Assembly (NCBI GenBank): GCA_943736015.1
Contig: OX031060.1
Location: 14,831,501 to 14,895,500, forward strand
Direction of reading: 5' to 3'
From: Tridacna crocea
Lineage: Eukaryota; Mollusca; Bivalvia; Cardiida; Cardiidae
DNA: 64,000 nucleotides
The notes beneath the pieces were generated by a model that was given only the letters and a program-made list of their open reading frames with translations, had not been told where the DNA came from and searched no databases. A program made the translations under genes and the position numbers. Shown in pieces: positions 33,932 through 45,640 of the stretch (position 1 is the first letter of the stretch; every line of letters starts with the position of its first letter).

Positions 33932-34161
33932 CTCCTGAGGCAAATATACAGCAAACTACTTTGAAAACATCTATGTAAGATAAGGGTGATTAGAAGGTGC
34001 TTAGATATATAGAATTTTCTGAAAAGATTGTTGGAGAAAAGAAAAAATGTTGCAGTTTAAGCATTTCCTCATTTTCTCAACAGAATATCTCAAGTTTGCT
34101 GCTGCAAAAAAAGATACATGTTATATGTTAAATTTATGTCTAACCACAAAACCATTATAGT

Positions 34162-34389
34162 TAATTCTTAACCAAGTGACAAAATTGTGGACTAGTTGAA
34201 ATCGAAAGCATTTTCAGTCGACAAAATAAATATGAATCAAAAATTGAACTTTGATTTTGAAAGGGTAACAAACATTGTGGGTAAAGGAGAAAATGCTGTT
34301 TACCAGCATTTTCTCCTTTTCCCACAATTTTTTCAAAGGTTTTCTTTCTCAGGGTTGTTAAAAGTCAGAACTGTGTGGTAAAGACTTAA
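34162..34389 (+). mobile_element. Family A MITE
   Basis: TTAATTCTTAACCAAGTGAC start, hairpin with loop TTTA, GGTAAAGACTTAA end. Confidence 0.85.
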
Positions 34390-34541
34390 GGTAAATCTTG
34401 ATAAGTATTTCTGACCAATTGCTTGTTTGAATTGATTCCCAGAAAATAATACAGTAGCAGTTCTAGAAGCATCATGATCCATCAGCATGGTTGCTGCATA
34501 ATTCTTCTAGAGTTCTGTTTATGCCTGCCAGTTCTTTTGAA

Positions 34542-34907
34542 TTAACTCTTTAACAGAGACCAAACTTTGTGACTTGACCATACTGAAAGCAGACAAAGAT
34601 TTACATGTGGCTCTAGCATTTTCTCTTTTTCACACAATGTTTTCAAACATGATCTTCCTTTGAGTTGGTACTGTGTGGTAAAGGTTCAACTCTTTACCAC
34701 CCAGTCCTGACTTTTAATGACCCTGAGAATGAAAGCTTTGAAAACATTGTTGGAAAAGAAGAGAATAGTTGTAATTAGCATTTTCATCTTTTCCAACAAT
34801 GTTTTTAATCCTTCTGAAAACAAGTTTCAATTTTCAAGTCACTTTTATTTTGTTGTCAGCAGATGCTTTTAATTTGGACTTGTCTAAAATTTTGTCATTT
34901 GGTAAAG
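34542..34907. mobile_element. Two adjoining family A MITEs, first internally deleted
   Basis: 34542-34690 (+) lacks the left hairpin arm. 34688-34907 (-) is full but diverged, ending GGTAAAGGGC. Confidence 0.75.
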
Positions 34908-35275
34908 GGCAAAAAAAAAAAGAAACTGGAAAACATTGCTGAATGTAGAGCTAATTCTTTAAAAAAAGCGATGGCTCCTTGTTTATATATGTAATTTTGA
35001 AATTTTCTGATTAACTCTCTCACTTCCATAGATAAAAAAAAAAAGTAGCTTGTGTAGAGGGAGTAGTTCGGGATCAGATTACACAAAAAATTTCACTCTG
35101 ATCATGAACTGCATTATCACCTTTTTATTCAAACCTATGAGATAAAAATCGTTATAATTTTCAGTGGGTTGTATTTTTGTCAGATACTTCAAGGTTCAGA
35201 AAATGTGAAAGTGTACAGTTATGTTTTTATAGTTTTGGGTTAGCATGGTGATTTTTAGTTTTGTCCTTCTCTTCT
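34908..35275. other. Unassigned intergenic DNA
   Basis: A-rich; no gene or repeat recognised. Confidence 0.4.
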
Positions 35276-35503
35276 TTAACCCATTACCACACAATCTCTA
35301 CTTTTGACGCCCCTGAGAAAGAAGCCTTTTGAAAACACTGTAGGAAAAGGAGAAAATGCTGGTAACCAGCATTTTCTCCTTTACCCACATTGTTTTCTAC
35401 CCTTCCCAGAACAAATTGCACTTTTTCAGTCAGCTTTGTTCGTCGTCTGCAAATGCTTTCAATTTGAACCAGTCCAAAATTTTGTTGTGTGATAAAGAGT
35501 TAA
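35276..35503 (-). mobile_element. Family A MITE, full length
   Basis: TTAACCCATTACCACACAAT start, hairpin, GATAAAGAGTTAA end. Confidence 0.9.
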
Positions 35504-35666
35504 TGGATACATCATCATTGCTGACATAGACATTTTGATCATTGGTTTATGGCATTGATTTTTGCTTTCAGACATGTGGGAAAGATAAAAGAATCATTTT
35601 CATCTTGGGTTCTTTCAAAAATATATTCCATTTCTCCAACTAGTGCAGCCATAAATTGTAAAGGCA

Positions 35667-35895
35667 TTAACCCCTTACCCCATAGGGCATTTGTATGGTA
35701 TCTCTTATTGACTCTAAAAAACAGTAAGGATGAAGCTGTTTCTTATGTGTATATGACACCTTTTGATAGCATAGAAAACATTGTGGCAAAAGGTGAAATT
35801 GCTCGTCACGAGCAATTTCACCTTTTGCCACAATGTTTTCTACAGGCTCCTACAAGCAATGTGTTAAAACGAATATCTATGGAGTAAAGGGTTAA
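35667..35895 (+). mobile_element. Family C MITE, full length
   Basis: TTAACCCCTTACCCCATAGG start, hairpin GGTGAAATTGCTCGTCACGA perfect, GGAGTAAAGGGTTAA end. Confidence 0.92.
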
Positions 35896-35918
35896 CACAT
35901 AATATGGCATGTAACACA

Positions 35919-36154
35919 TTCGGGCCTTTGCATTAAAAAAGTCGTCTCAGATCAGCCTGTTCAGGCATTTCTGAGGCAGCACTTTATGAAAACATTAGAA
36001 TTTTTCTTTTAGTAGACATGTGCTACACAGGAAATTATATGAAAACAGAAAATATCTGCAGATCAGCATGCGCAGGCTGCTGAAACTGATCCGAGACAAC
36101 ACTTTACGCAAATATCCGAATGCCCATTTTTGCAAATGCCAGGCCGTATACATT
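35919..36154. mobile_element. Fold-back repeat, family F
   Basis: CATTCGGGCCTTTGCATTA and GTCGTCTCAGATCAGCCTG at left recur in complement at right (CTGATCCGAGACAACACTTT, ATCCGAATGCCCA). Confidence 0.6.
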
Positions 36155-36308
36155 TGTGACCCGCCACACAAAAAGAGACCATCTATGAACTGTTAAAAGT
36201 GTCCTCACCAGGGAGGACACTTTTTGCCTTTATGTTTTCTGTATGAAAAGTGGTCATTCGACCTTACTATACTTCCCCAATTGTCCCTTTTTGAGGTGAC
36301 GGGTCACA
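36155..36308. mobile_element. Short TIR element with internal hairpin
   Basis: TGTGACCCG at 36155 and CGGGTCACA ending at 36308. An inner perfect stem AAAAGTGTCCTC / GAGGACACTTTT lies at 36195-36224. Confidence 0.75.
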
Positions 36309-36732
36309 TTTATGGTGTTTGTTTTTTTCCAGTATCAGTATCAGACTGCGCAAACTGAACTGTATAGAGGCTTTTTCTGCTTATCTTAACCAGTGTATTT
36401 TTTTGCTGTTCACTAATTGTCATAATTATGGTCTACTCACCCTGAATAATATGTATTTTCTGTTATAGTTGTTTCTTCTTTTCAAAACCAATGTTGTTCA
36501 AAGCACACTATAATTATGTTTATTTTTATCCTTTTTTTTCTTTTGTGATAAGAATTTATTTCTATATATGAGATATGATGTAGTATAAAAGTTATCATGA
36601 TAACATTTTGCTTTTTCATAAGCATACTCTCATTATTAAAAATTGTTCATTTTTCATCTATCATCCTATCTTCTGTTTTATCTCTTTTCCAGAATAATAA
36701 TTATAATAAAATTGCAGTTTTAGAACCAGACT
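36309..36732. other. Unassigned AT-rich DNA
   Basis: No gene or defined repeat seen; contains AATAAA near 36706. Confidence 0.4.
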
Positions 36733-37054
36733 GATGGTTACCAGCATTTTCTCCTTTTCCAACAATGTTTTCAATTGGCTTCCATTTCTGGGGCGTAAAA
36801 ACCAGGGATTGTTTGGTAAAGGGTTAAGGCTTTACCACACAGATCCTAATTTTAACGACCTTGAAAAAAAAAAAGCCTTCTGAAAACACTGAGGGAAAAG
36901 GAGAAAATACTGGTAACCAGCATTTCTCCGTTTCCCACATTATTTTCTACCCTTCCCAAAACAAATTTCAAATTTTCAGTCACTTTTATTTTGTTGTCTG
37001 CAAATGCTTTAAATTTGGACCAGTCTAAAATGTTGTCGTTTGGTAAAGAGTTAA
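36733..37054. mobile_element. Family A right half joined to a full family A MITE
   Basis: 36733-36827 (+) starts at the hairpin loop. 36824-37054 (-) shares its TTAA and ends GGTAAAGAGTTAA. Confidence 0.87.
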
Positions 37055-37231
37055 ATGTTTCTATGGTTCATCTTACTAGAATAAAACAAGGTCAGCCTAG
37101 CAATCCTGTCATTTCTTGTCTTATGTGATAATGCAAAGAATCAAATTTCAAAGTTAATATCAATTCATGGTTGTATTTATAAATATTGCACATAATAGTA
37201 CTTGTGTTCACCCTTTCCCAAACAATGAACA

Positions 37232-37459
37232 TTAACCCATTACCAAACAGTCCTTGGTTTTTACGACCCTGAGATAGAAGCCTTTTGAAAACATTGTGGG
37301 AAAAGGAGAAAATGCTGGAAACCATTATTTTCTACTTTACCCACAATGTTTTCTAGCCTGTTGGAAACAAATCTCACTTTGTAAGTTATGTTTAATTTGT
37401 CGTCTGCAAGTGCTTACCATTTGGACCAGTCTAAAATTTTGTCGTTTGATAAAGAGTCA
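37232..37459 (-). mobile_element. Family A MITE
   Basis: TTAACCCATTACCAAACAGT start, hairpin with mismatches, end GATAAAGAGTCAA. A short family B-like fragment (CCCTTTCCCAAAC) precedes it. Confidence 0.85.
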
Positions 37460-37843
37460 AGACTTATCTGAATTAAAAGCATGTGCAGGCAACAATTAAA
37501 GCATTACTCCATTGATCGGAATGATTTTTGAAGTGCAAGGAAACATCATTGGGAAAAGGAGAGAATTCTGGTTTCCAGAATTTCCTCCATATGCCACAAA
37601 GTATTCAGAGTCGGTTTTCTTTAGACTGCACAGGGTAACCTTGGCCGATACTTTTTGCAGATGCTTTAAGCCCCCTTTTCACAGAGTATGCTTATTTACT
37701 ATTTTTGAATGCACGAGATAGTGGGGGAACTATGTTCACAGTGTGATAGCTTGAGAGGTTACTGATCTCTTACATGTTTTTCTTTGTTTTAGTTTTTTTC
37801 CTATCTGCATACTCTATGATCAGTTGTAATTGTTTGTTCCTGT

Positions 37844-38097
37844 TTAACCCATTACTACACAGTCCCTACTTTTGACGCCCCTGAGAAAGAAGCCTTTTGA
37901 AAACACTGTGGGAAAAGGAGAAAATGCTGGTAACCAGCATTTTCTCCTTTTCCCACAGTGTTTTCTACCCTTCCCAGAACAAATTTCAATTTTTCAGTCA
38001 CCTTTGTCGTCTGCAAATGCTTTCAATTTGGACCTGTCGTCTGCAAATGCTTTCAATTTGGACCAGTCTAAAATTTTCTCGTGTGGGAAAGAGTTAA
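37844..38097 (-). mobile_element. Family A MITE with a flank duplication
   Basis: TTAACCCATTACTACACAGT start, perfect hairpin, end TTAA 38094-38097. GTCGTCTGCAAATGCTTTCA plus following bases are repeated twice near 38007-38064. Confidence 0.92.
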
Positions 38098-38249
38098 TAC
38101 AGATTCCTATTTTGTGCAATTTGAGGGATAGTGTACTGTATCAAAATATCATGGCAAAAGGAGACTTTGTGTGTAGCGACTTATTTCTCCTTGTGTCAAA
38201 AATGTTCAACAAGAAGTCCGCAGCAAGTTTTAACTACTTCACCAGTCCT

Positions 38250-38700
38250 GTCAACTAAATCTGAAACTTTTCGAATTTATAAAGTATTTGCTGACAACAA
38301 TGTAATTTGTGGCTGGAATTACATATATTGGCTGTGAAAGAGTTCGAAACATTGTGGAAAAAGAAGAGAACGATGTTTCCCGGCATTTTCTCCTTGTTAC
38401 ACAATTTGTTAAAAGGTTATCTTATTCAAGCACATAAAAACTTGAGGATTGTGTGGTAACGGCTCGAAGGAAAAAAGAAGCTGTTCTACAGGAGGCAATG
38501 TGTTCATCCATTACATGACCAAATGGGGGCAGGTGTTTGAAAACATCGTGGGAAAATGAAAGACAATCTGGAAACCAGCATTTTCTCCTTCACCTACAAT
38601 GTTTTCTCCTTTTTAAAACAACAAATTCCATTAAGTCTATTACATTTGTTGCATGGAAATTCTTTCAATATGGACTAGTAAAAATTTTGTTATGGAGTTA
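38250..38700. mobile_element. Two degraded family A copies
   Basis: Remnants of hairpin arms near 38355 and 38560-38600 and of the CTTTCAATATGGACTAG flank. Confidence 0.5.
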
Positions 38701-38904
38701 AAACCAGCAGTACTATACATATCATGTATGTGCATCTAGATTGTAAATATATAGTAAGATGTGTGCTTGTTTTTATACTTTCCCAACAATTTTCTTGGCT
38801 AATGAAGGTTGTACTTTAATGAGATTGCAGGTCTGTCCATAGTATTTTACTTTATGTCCTAGACAAATTTGAGTGGCTCAAACAGTGGGATCTCTTTGAG
38901 AGAA

Positions 38905-39030
38905 CGAAAGGGAAGAAAACATTTTAGGAAAAGGAGAAAATGCTGGTGACCAGCATTTTCTCCTTTTCCCATAATGTTTTCAAAAGCCTTCTCTCTCAAG
39001 AGCTGTTGAAACTTGTTAGTGTTTAGTAAA
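38905..39030 (+). mobile_element. Family A MITE, left flank decayed
   Basis: Hairpin GGAGAAAATGCTGGTGACCA well kept; both ends mutated. Confidence 0.72.
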
Positions 39031-39315
39031 ATATTTATGGAAGCTTGAATCCCACAGGAACTTGGGTATCAACAGTTTTTCTCAAGTAATCAACCATTAC
39101 TGGAGTTATGGCCCTTTCTTGGTCTGTGAAAGTGCCATGTTTTTTCCCCTGTAACTAATAATCTTGTAGGTCTTGTAGAAATGTTTTGTTTGTTTTGAAA
39201 TACTCTGTCCTGTGTTTTGTCTTTTTTGGGGGAACTGGGGAGGGGAGGCGGTAGGGGAGAAACATGTTTATAAATACTTAGTAAATTGTTATAGGAATTG
39301 AAAGGTTCCACTTTT

Positions 39316-39542
39316 ATTTACTCTTTACCGCACTATCCCCAAGTTTTAAAGACCCTGAGAAAGAAGCCTAAGGAAAACATTGTTGGAAAAGAAGAAAATG
39401 CTGGTAACCAGCATTTTCTCCTTTTCCCATAAGGTTTTCTACTCCTACCATAGACAGAAACCATCATTTTCGCTACATTTAGTATGTCGTCTGCTTATGC
39501 TTTGAATTTGGTCCCAAGTTTTGTCGTTTGGTAAAGAGTTAA
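39316..39542 (-). mobile_element. Family A MITE
   Basis: TTTACTCTTTACCGCACTAT start, hairpin, GGTAAAGAGTTAA end. Confidence 0.87.
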
Positions 39543-39966
39543 TTTATACAAAATTGGTGTAGTTTACTTCATTTCCTTGTGGTGGCACCAATCATAAAAC
39601 CGTAGGTAGATATTTCATTGCATTCCAAGTTCAAGTAAAACTTAAAAGAGTGTGGTATTTTTGTTTTGCTGCCAATATAACATAGTTTGCTTCCTTATTA
39701 ATATTTTCTTCTTCCTCTTTTTAACTGTCATTTTAGTATGTTTGATGCTTAACCTAAAGACTGCTCGACAAATTCATTCAAAATTTCCAGCCATTGATAA
39801 AATCCAACATAATTGAACCATTTCATTTTTTTTTTTTTTTTTTTAGTGGAAACATCTTACCAAATCCGATAATGTAGATACAAGATCAAATGGCATATTC
39901 TGTGCAGTCGGATCTTGATCTACAATGTTTAAAAAGTGGTTTCAGTTGATCTTATCAGCAGAAGGC
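39543..39966. other. Unassigned DNA with a family E palindrome
   Basis: 39870-39925 contains ACAAGATCAAATGGCATATT and CAGTCGGATCTTGATCTACA. T-run at about 39828-39844. Confidence 0.5.
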
Positions 39967-40199
39967 TTAACCCTTTACCAGACAATCTCTACTTTCAACA
40001 ACCCAAAGAAAGAAGCCTTTAATAACCATTGTGGGGAAAAGATGAAAGTGCTGGTAACCAGCATTTTACTCCTTTTCCCACAATTTATTCTATCCTTCCC
40101 AAAGAAAACATTTCTATCTTTCAGTTGCATTAATTCCGTCATCTGCAACTGCTTTCAATTTGGATTAGTTGTAAACTTTGTCATCTGGTAAAGGGTTAA
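39967..40199 (-). mobile_element. Family A MITE
   Basis: TTAACCCTTTACCAGACAAT start, hairpin, GGTAAAGGGTTAA end. Confidence 0.88.
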
Positions 40200-40600
40200 A
40201 TATATATTGCATAATTATTTAAAGCTTAGGTTTGTGATTGTTTCTCCTCTTTCAATGTAAAGTGTAGCACTAACAAATTGGAGGGATTTTGTAATGGTTA
40301 CTGAAATTTCATTAAAAATGGAAACAACATGTGTTATTTATTTATTTATCTATTTATTTATTCAATGAGCCATGCCCCAGCAAAAGGGGGCTTATTGCAT
40401 CTCTGAGATACTCTATACCAAGCAAGTCATCATATTGTTTTGAATCAATAATAGCCACTTTTTTTGACAACCGAGTTAATCATGAGGTAGACCAATCCTT
40501 GGACATACATAAAAATTGACCCTTAGTGAAAAGTTTCTGACCAGATCAGCATGTGCAGATTGCACAGGCTGACATTAGTCAATACTTTTCGCAGATGCAT

Positions 40601-40797
40601 AAACTCATTACCAAACGACAATATTTTAGGCTTGTCCACATTGAAAGCATTTGCAGACGACAAAATTTGAAATTCGTTTTGTGAAGGGTAGAAAACATTG
40701 TGGGAAAAGAAGAAAATGCTGGTTACCAGAATTTTCTTCTTTTCCCACAATGTCTTCTAGAGGCTTCTTTCTCAGGGTCGTCAAAAGTAGGGGTTAA
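40601..40797 (+). mobile_element. Family A MITE, right end shortened
   Basis: ACTCATTACCAAACGAC start, hairpin, GTCAAAAGTAGGGGTTAA end. Confidence 0.82.
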
Positions 40798-40988
40798 ACC
40801 CCCTTGTTCATAAAGCATGGCTTAAAGTTTACGAGATTACAAACATGAATAATGAAGTAAAAACAAACTGACACTGGCATTCAAGAAAATGGGTGGTGGG
40901 TTCATCTTTGTGTAAAATACTTTTTCTGTGTTTTTCTGGACAGAGACACCCATGGTCAGGCAGCACAGAAATGTGTAGTCCAAGGATA

Positions 40989-41217
40989 TTAACCCTTTCC
41001 CAAACAATCCCTGGTTTTTACGGGTCTGGAATAGTGGCCTTTAGAAAACATTGAGGGAAAAGGAGAAAATGCTGGTAACCAGCATTTTCTCCTTTTCCCA
41101 GAATGTTTTCTACCCTGTCATAGACAGAAATCATCTTTTTCAGCAAGAATTGAATTGTCGTCTGCGAATACTTTCAATTTGGTCTAGTCCAAAAGTCTGT
41201 CGTTGGGAAAGGGTTAA
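40989..41217 (-). mobile_element. Family A MITE, last before the GT61 gene
   Basis: TTAACCCTTTCCCAAACAAT start (a family B-like end on a family A hairpin), GGGAAAGGGTTAA end. Confidence 0.88.
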
Positions 41218-42280
41218 ATTAACAAGATTGCCAAAAGTTTGCCAGTGGTTGAGGGTTTTGACCAAAAGTAATATTTTCAATTATGAAATCAATATCACTC
41301 CTTCTATCTCAGGCTCGGCCCCCCAATAATTTGATCACCAAGAAAATGACTCTTATCTGATAGACACCAAACTATTTTTGACGTCACATTTCATTCCGTA
41401 TGATTTTCTGCTTTATTTTTTCTCCAATTCTCATAATTCACCACAATGTTAAACAAATTTCCTTCCCAATCCAAGAATGCTTCCTACGGGCCTGTCATAT
41501 TCTTCGAAGATTTGACTGTCTAACAGTCTTATATGATGCATCACCAGCCCTGAAAGCGGGCAGACTGTAATATTACACTCTATAAAGTAGCATTGTAGAA
41601 AATAGCTTTATCAATACGTTTGAGGTGAAATTAGACCTGATTTAGATCCAAATTTCTCTAAACTGCTGATCATAGCTGAGTGAATTGCACGAGGTAGCGT
41701 TTTGTTGAGTAAACGTTTATTTTAGTTTGAACTGTTCAAAGTAACGGTTGTCGCGTAGGAATGAGGTTTGGTTCTGTACCCAGGATGCCCAAATTAGATA
41801 GATGAGTATTTCTAGAATGCCACCTAGAGGGAGATAATGTACATAAAGTTTCATGTGACCAATCACCAATCAATTATCAGATGTTTTAGGCTATATCCTG
41901 GGGCAGCACCTGACCATGGAATGTCGAGGTACGTTTATGGTTATTGCTTCATGTTGAATTATTGCATCCGTAAGACGTTTCATTGACTATAAGAAATATG
42001 ATGTAAAGAGAGATAATAAGCAGCATCCAATTGGGGCGTGTCGCGGGAATCTCGAGATCGGAGATCTATCCGCCAAGGTAAGCTCCATGTAGTGATCGTA
42101 ACCTTGGCTTGTGAAGATGTATGGACCCGTAAGATCTATTTTATCTAGCAACCTTCAGAATTACAAAGTAGAATGGTCCCGGACCCGTATAAAACCCGTT
42201 TCCACTTATCATAATTCGTATAGTGTACATATAAATATGGCTAGAGAGTATAACGACATAGCTTTTCTCATTATATATAA
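41218..42280. other. 3' flank of GT61 gene with repeat family I
   Basis: 41540-41840 matches 49816-50080 and 57993-58258 (CTGATCATAGCTGAGTGAAT, GGTAACGGTTGTCGCGTAGG-type, ATGCCCAAATTAGATAGATG). 42025-42115 holds a TCGCGGGAAT...CCAAGGTAAG repeat seen again near 61.7 and 62.75 kb. Confidence 0.6.
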
Positions 42281-43510
42281 CTAAAATGTCTCTTTTTTAT
42301 CGACTTTATCAAGGAGTCTGGAGAGCAAGTCTAGGTCCACTTTCATGTTGTTACTTTCTTCCGGTTTTATACATATTCTCCAATATTCTTGGTTCAACAT
42401 CTGCGCCATTGTCCATATGATGCCATCTGAAGCAGCCCCCATTTTACCATCATCGAACGTCGGCATGAATTCTATAACAACTGTGTCAGCAGGGGCAAAG
42501 TTAACGTTATACATACCTCCTCCATGAGATCCCATTATAACTGCTGCATGCCCGAACAAATGTACAGTTTCTTCCAAGGTCAGGTCACTTTCGAATACCT
42601 TGACTCTCTCCTGACCGTATCGAACCGTCAGCATTTGTACCAGACTGTCTCTGTTTAGAATGAGTCTGCCACAGTTAAAGCAACCTTTTCGAGTTACTAG
42701 CACAATATATGAATGTTTTCGTGGTGTTTGTAAACGTGATGGCGCACCCATAGCCTCCCTTGCCTCCTTCCATAAAACCGGATGTACTGGAGGAGTAATA
42801 CATGGATATATAAGAAGATCGGCACCATAAAAATTAACAGCATCTTGGAATATAAGTTGAGTGGATGATATATTTAGTTTATTAAGTATTTCAATAATGA
42901 TTTTATCTCGAGGCTCTCGGATTAAAACTTTTGCGGAGTATTCATGCAAGTAAGGTAATACTTGAACTATTTTAGGCAGCGTTCCATCCAAAAAGTGTTG
43001 AAATGTGTGTCCATCGGGCACGACTAGAGGAACAAGCACCGGGAACCAGTGGTCTTGTTGCACCTTTCTCTTTGTTTGAAGCCACTCTATCTTGCTTTTA
43101 TAGCCGCAATCAAATTTCATATCCACTGTGCCGTTTTTAATCATATAAACTTCTCCGTAGAAAGTATCTTCAGAACGATTACCAAGGTTCTTCTGGTTTC
43201 CGGCGTTTAAGTAGAACAACTTCCGACTTCTGTCATCTATAAAAAGTGGTGGTTTTAGTCTGAAACTTCGATAGTGTTTTAATACACGAGTACCATTGTT
43301 GTAAATTTGAACTGTCGTCTGCACTTCGGGTTCATCCACTAACTGGACACGAAATATCGACCACGAAAGTTTAGAATACTGAAGTCTCATTTGCTCAGCC
43401 AAATACGATATCCGGTAGCTCGTACCGTAAAAGATAACCAATAATTGACAAAACAGGTAAACAATAAGAAGTAAAGATAGTTTTCTCCAATATTTTTTCA
43501 CACTTCTCAT
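42281..43510 (-). CDS. GT61/DUF563-class glycosyltransferase, single exon, type II membrane protein
   Basis: 409 residues from Met at 43510 to TAG at 42281. Residues 11-28 form a hydrophobic signal anchor after a short basic N-terminus, so a Golgi/ER luminal enzyme is expected. Four N-glycosylation sequons are visible (NGT, NRS, NGT, NIS). The GT61 core is seen as PDGHTFQHFLDGTLPK (near 165-180) and VIMGSHGGGMYNVNFAPADT (near 325-343). Family members include EOGT, POMGNT2 and plant xylosyltransferases, which move a sugar from a nucleotide sugar onto glycoproteins; acceptor and donor here are unknown. The frame is open 11 codons further upstream but starts with GTG, so the first ATG was chosen; a 5' non-coding exon is possible. 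It is convergent with the receptor and lies in a stretch nearly free of MITEs. No frameshift or stop is seen. Confidence 0.85.
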   Translation of the reverse strand: MRSVKKYWRKLSLLLIVYLFCQLLVIFYGTSYRISYLAEQMRLQYSKLSWSIFRVQLVDEPEVQTTVQIYNNGTRVLKHYRSFRLKPPLFIDDRSRKLFYLNAGNQKNLGNRSEDTFYGEVYMIKNGTVDMKFDCGYKSKIEWLQTKRKVQQDHWFPVLVPLVVPDGHTFQHFLDGTLPKIVQVLPYLHEYSAKVLIREPRDKIIIEILNKLNISSTQLIFQDAVNFYGADLLIYPCITPPVHPVLWKEAREAMGAPSRLQTPRKHSYIVLVTRKGCFNCGRLILNRDSLVQMLTVRYGQERVKVFESDLTLEETVHLFGHAAVIMGSHGGGMYNVNFAPADTVVIEFMPTFDDGKMGAASDGIIWTMAQMLNQEYWRICIKPEESNNMKVDLDLLSRLLDKVDKKETF

Positions 43511-43563
43511 ACTTTTTCGCTGTTGTTTACTATTACAGTGCACTTCAACGACAGAATGAGCTT

Positions 43564-43571
43564 ATTTTATA
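43564..43571 (-). promoter_or_regulatory. Possible TATA box for the GT61 gene
   Basis: On the minus strand TATAAAAT lies about 55 bp upstream of the chosen ATG. Spacing fits a short 5' UTR. AT-rich DNA makes chance likely. Confidence 0.25.
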
Positions 43572-43894
43572 TCTATAAAAAACAACTTATTTGAACGTGC
43601 CTTCATGACAGTACAGAGTGGTCTAAAGCATCAAAATATCACCAGTTTGATTCTTGGTACAGGTGCACAAGGTACCAGGCCATTGCACCCAACAACATCT
43701 AAAACACAACTTTACCAAGGCTGGGTCTTTCGGATGTCTGAACCTGAAATATAGTTTAAAAAACTGTAATTCTTCCGCAGGCATTTGGAAAATTTCGACC
43801 CTTTTTGAGATCGTTAGGTAGACGTCCTTCGCTGTCGATTTTTGGTTATAGTTAACCATCATATAGTGTACGGTGTAGACCCAAGATAAGGGTT

Positions 43895-44591
43895 GTCAAA
43901 ATTTGAAAGTAACATAACTTCTGATTGGCTAAACTGAATGGTTTAGCCAATCATAAGTTCTGTTAATTTCAGTTGGACAAAATTCTGAAGAATAAGATTA
44001 AATATTTCTTAAGAATGGCTAGTGAATACGGACACAGACTACAAGTTTTGCGTCATCTAATAATGATATATGCCATCCACTAAGAAAAAAAAGGTATTTT
44101 CTACTTAGGTCACCTCTGGCAGTGAAATATTCTTGAAAGAAATATAATGAGCCCAACATTCGAGCCTCAGGTCAGCCACACTCTATCAGACTCGAACGAT
44201 GGACTCCAGGACAAAAAGCCGTGTTTTGCTTTCCTCGGCCAGTGGTCACAAACAATTTCTTAGGGTAAGACCTGTGTAATGCACTTTTCAGCATACCAAA
44301 GCAGAGCTTCACTCGCTCATAGTCTTCTATTGGCGCAATGATACAAAGTTTGTCTCTCAATTGCTTGGTCCTGGGCTTTTTCGTTCAAAACCAGGGCTCG
44401 TATTCACCAACCATTCTTAAGAACGTTCTTTGTCTTATTCTCCAGAATTGTCTGCATTTGTAAGTAACACAACTTCTGATTGGCTAAACCATTCGGTTTA
44501 GCCAATCAGAAGTTATGATACTTACAAATTTATGAAACCTTGGAGAATGAGACTAAGAATATTCTCAAGAATGGTTGATGAATACGGGCCC
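43895..44591. mobile_element. Family H palindromic elements, two copies
   Basis: 44393-44591 is a near-complete palindrome: CGTATTCACCAACCATTCTT pairs with AAGAATGGTTGATGAATACG, and the centre AACTTCTGATTGGCTAAACC pairs perfectly across a 4-base loop. 43895-44035 is a diverged partial copy. Confidence 0.8.
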
Positions 44592-44897
44592 TGTTCTTCC
44601 TATGGATTGTTCATCCCGTAATTGCCCGCTACTCTTTTGATAAATACCACTTCAACATTCTCAACGCTTTGATTATATTGTGTTATTGTGTAATAAGGTT
44701 TACTCTAAACGTGACCATAGTTGGCGCACGTGTGTGTGTGTGTGTTTTTTTTTCAGAGAGAACAGTGTAAGATTAGCCCGTACATAAGTGCAGTCTGATC
44801 TTACCACGTACTTTCTACTGGTCTGCCTACAAACTAAATAAAAACCTATTTTTGTAGTCGCCAAATACGAAAGTAATTGATAAATTAACAGCTGGCA

Positions 44898-44990
44898 TTT
44901 AACTCTTTACCACACAATGCCGACTTTTAACGACCCTGGGAAAGAAGGCGTTTGAAAACATTGTGGGAAAAGGAGAAAATGCTGGTAACC
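44898..44990 (-). mobile_element. Family A MITE, left half
   Basis: TTAACTCTTTACCACACAAT to GGAGAAAATGCTGGTAACCAG, then unrelated sequence; broken at the hairpin loop. Confidence 0.85.
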
Positions 44991-45172
44991 AGTGGAACAG
45001 TGTGGAACATAGATCAAATTAAAGAAATGAAAACCTTTTGTTCAGATTACTGTCTTGAAAAACAAAACCTAACTTAATCTTACGATTGTAATGATTGTAC
45101 ATTTCATAGTGCCCAATGACTCCCCGTTGAACCTTCAGTTTGTAAAATGATATTTTACAAAATTATAATAAT

Positions 45173-45492
45173 TATACTCTTTACAACACAATCCCGAGTT
45201 TTAACGACCCTTGAGAAGAAAAGTGGCATTCGTTGACAAAATAATCAGGGTAAATATACAATTTATTTCACCAGCTTGTAGTTAATATGGAGAAATATTT
45301 GCCTCAAAAGGGAAAGGTCCGCGAAAATAACTCGTGCTTTACGGCAAATCAGCATTTTTTCCTTTTCCCACAATGTTTTCTACCCTGCTTGAAATCAATT
45401 TTAAGTTTTTTTAGTTCCTTTTTTTTCCTGTCGTCTGCAATTGCTCTCAATTTGGACCAATCTAAAAATTTTATCATTTGATAAAGGGTTAA
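45173..45492 (-). mobile_element. Family A MITE containing a family D fragment
   Basis: Family A 45173-45224, family D 45225-45347 (GACAAAATAATCAGGGTAAA, CAGCTTGTAGTTAATATGG), family A right arm and flank to TTAA at 45489-45492. Confidence 0.78.
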
Positions 45493-45640
45493 TGAAACTC
45501 CTTTGTGTGTCACTATGGAGAGAAATGATGAAAAGTCACTTCACATGGAATTGCCATTCTTCTGTAACTGATCTAAGGGTGAAGCTACTCGACTCCTCTT
45601 TGTTCTTCGATTTTGATCAGAGATTAACCGCCGTTTTATT

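Noticed and set aside
43511..43543. N-terminal extension of the GT61 protein to a GTG codon
   Set aside because: GTG is not a usual start in animals, and the following ATG gives a normal type II anchor.
44172..44360. Minus-strand 62-codon frame
   Set aside because: No domain; it contains the 23-bp repeat shared with 52541-52563 in another frame.
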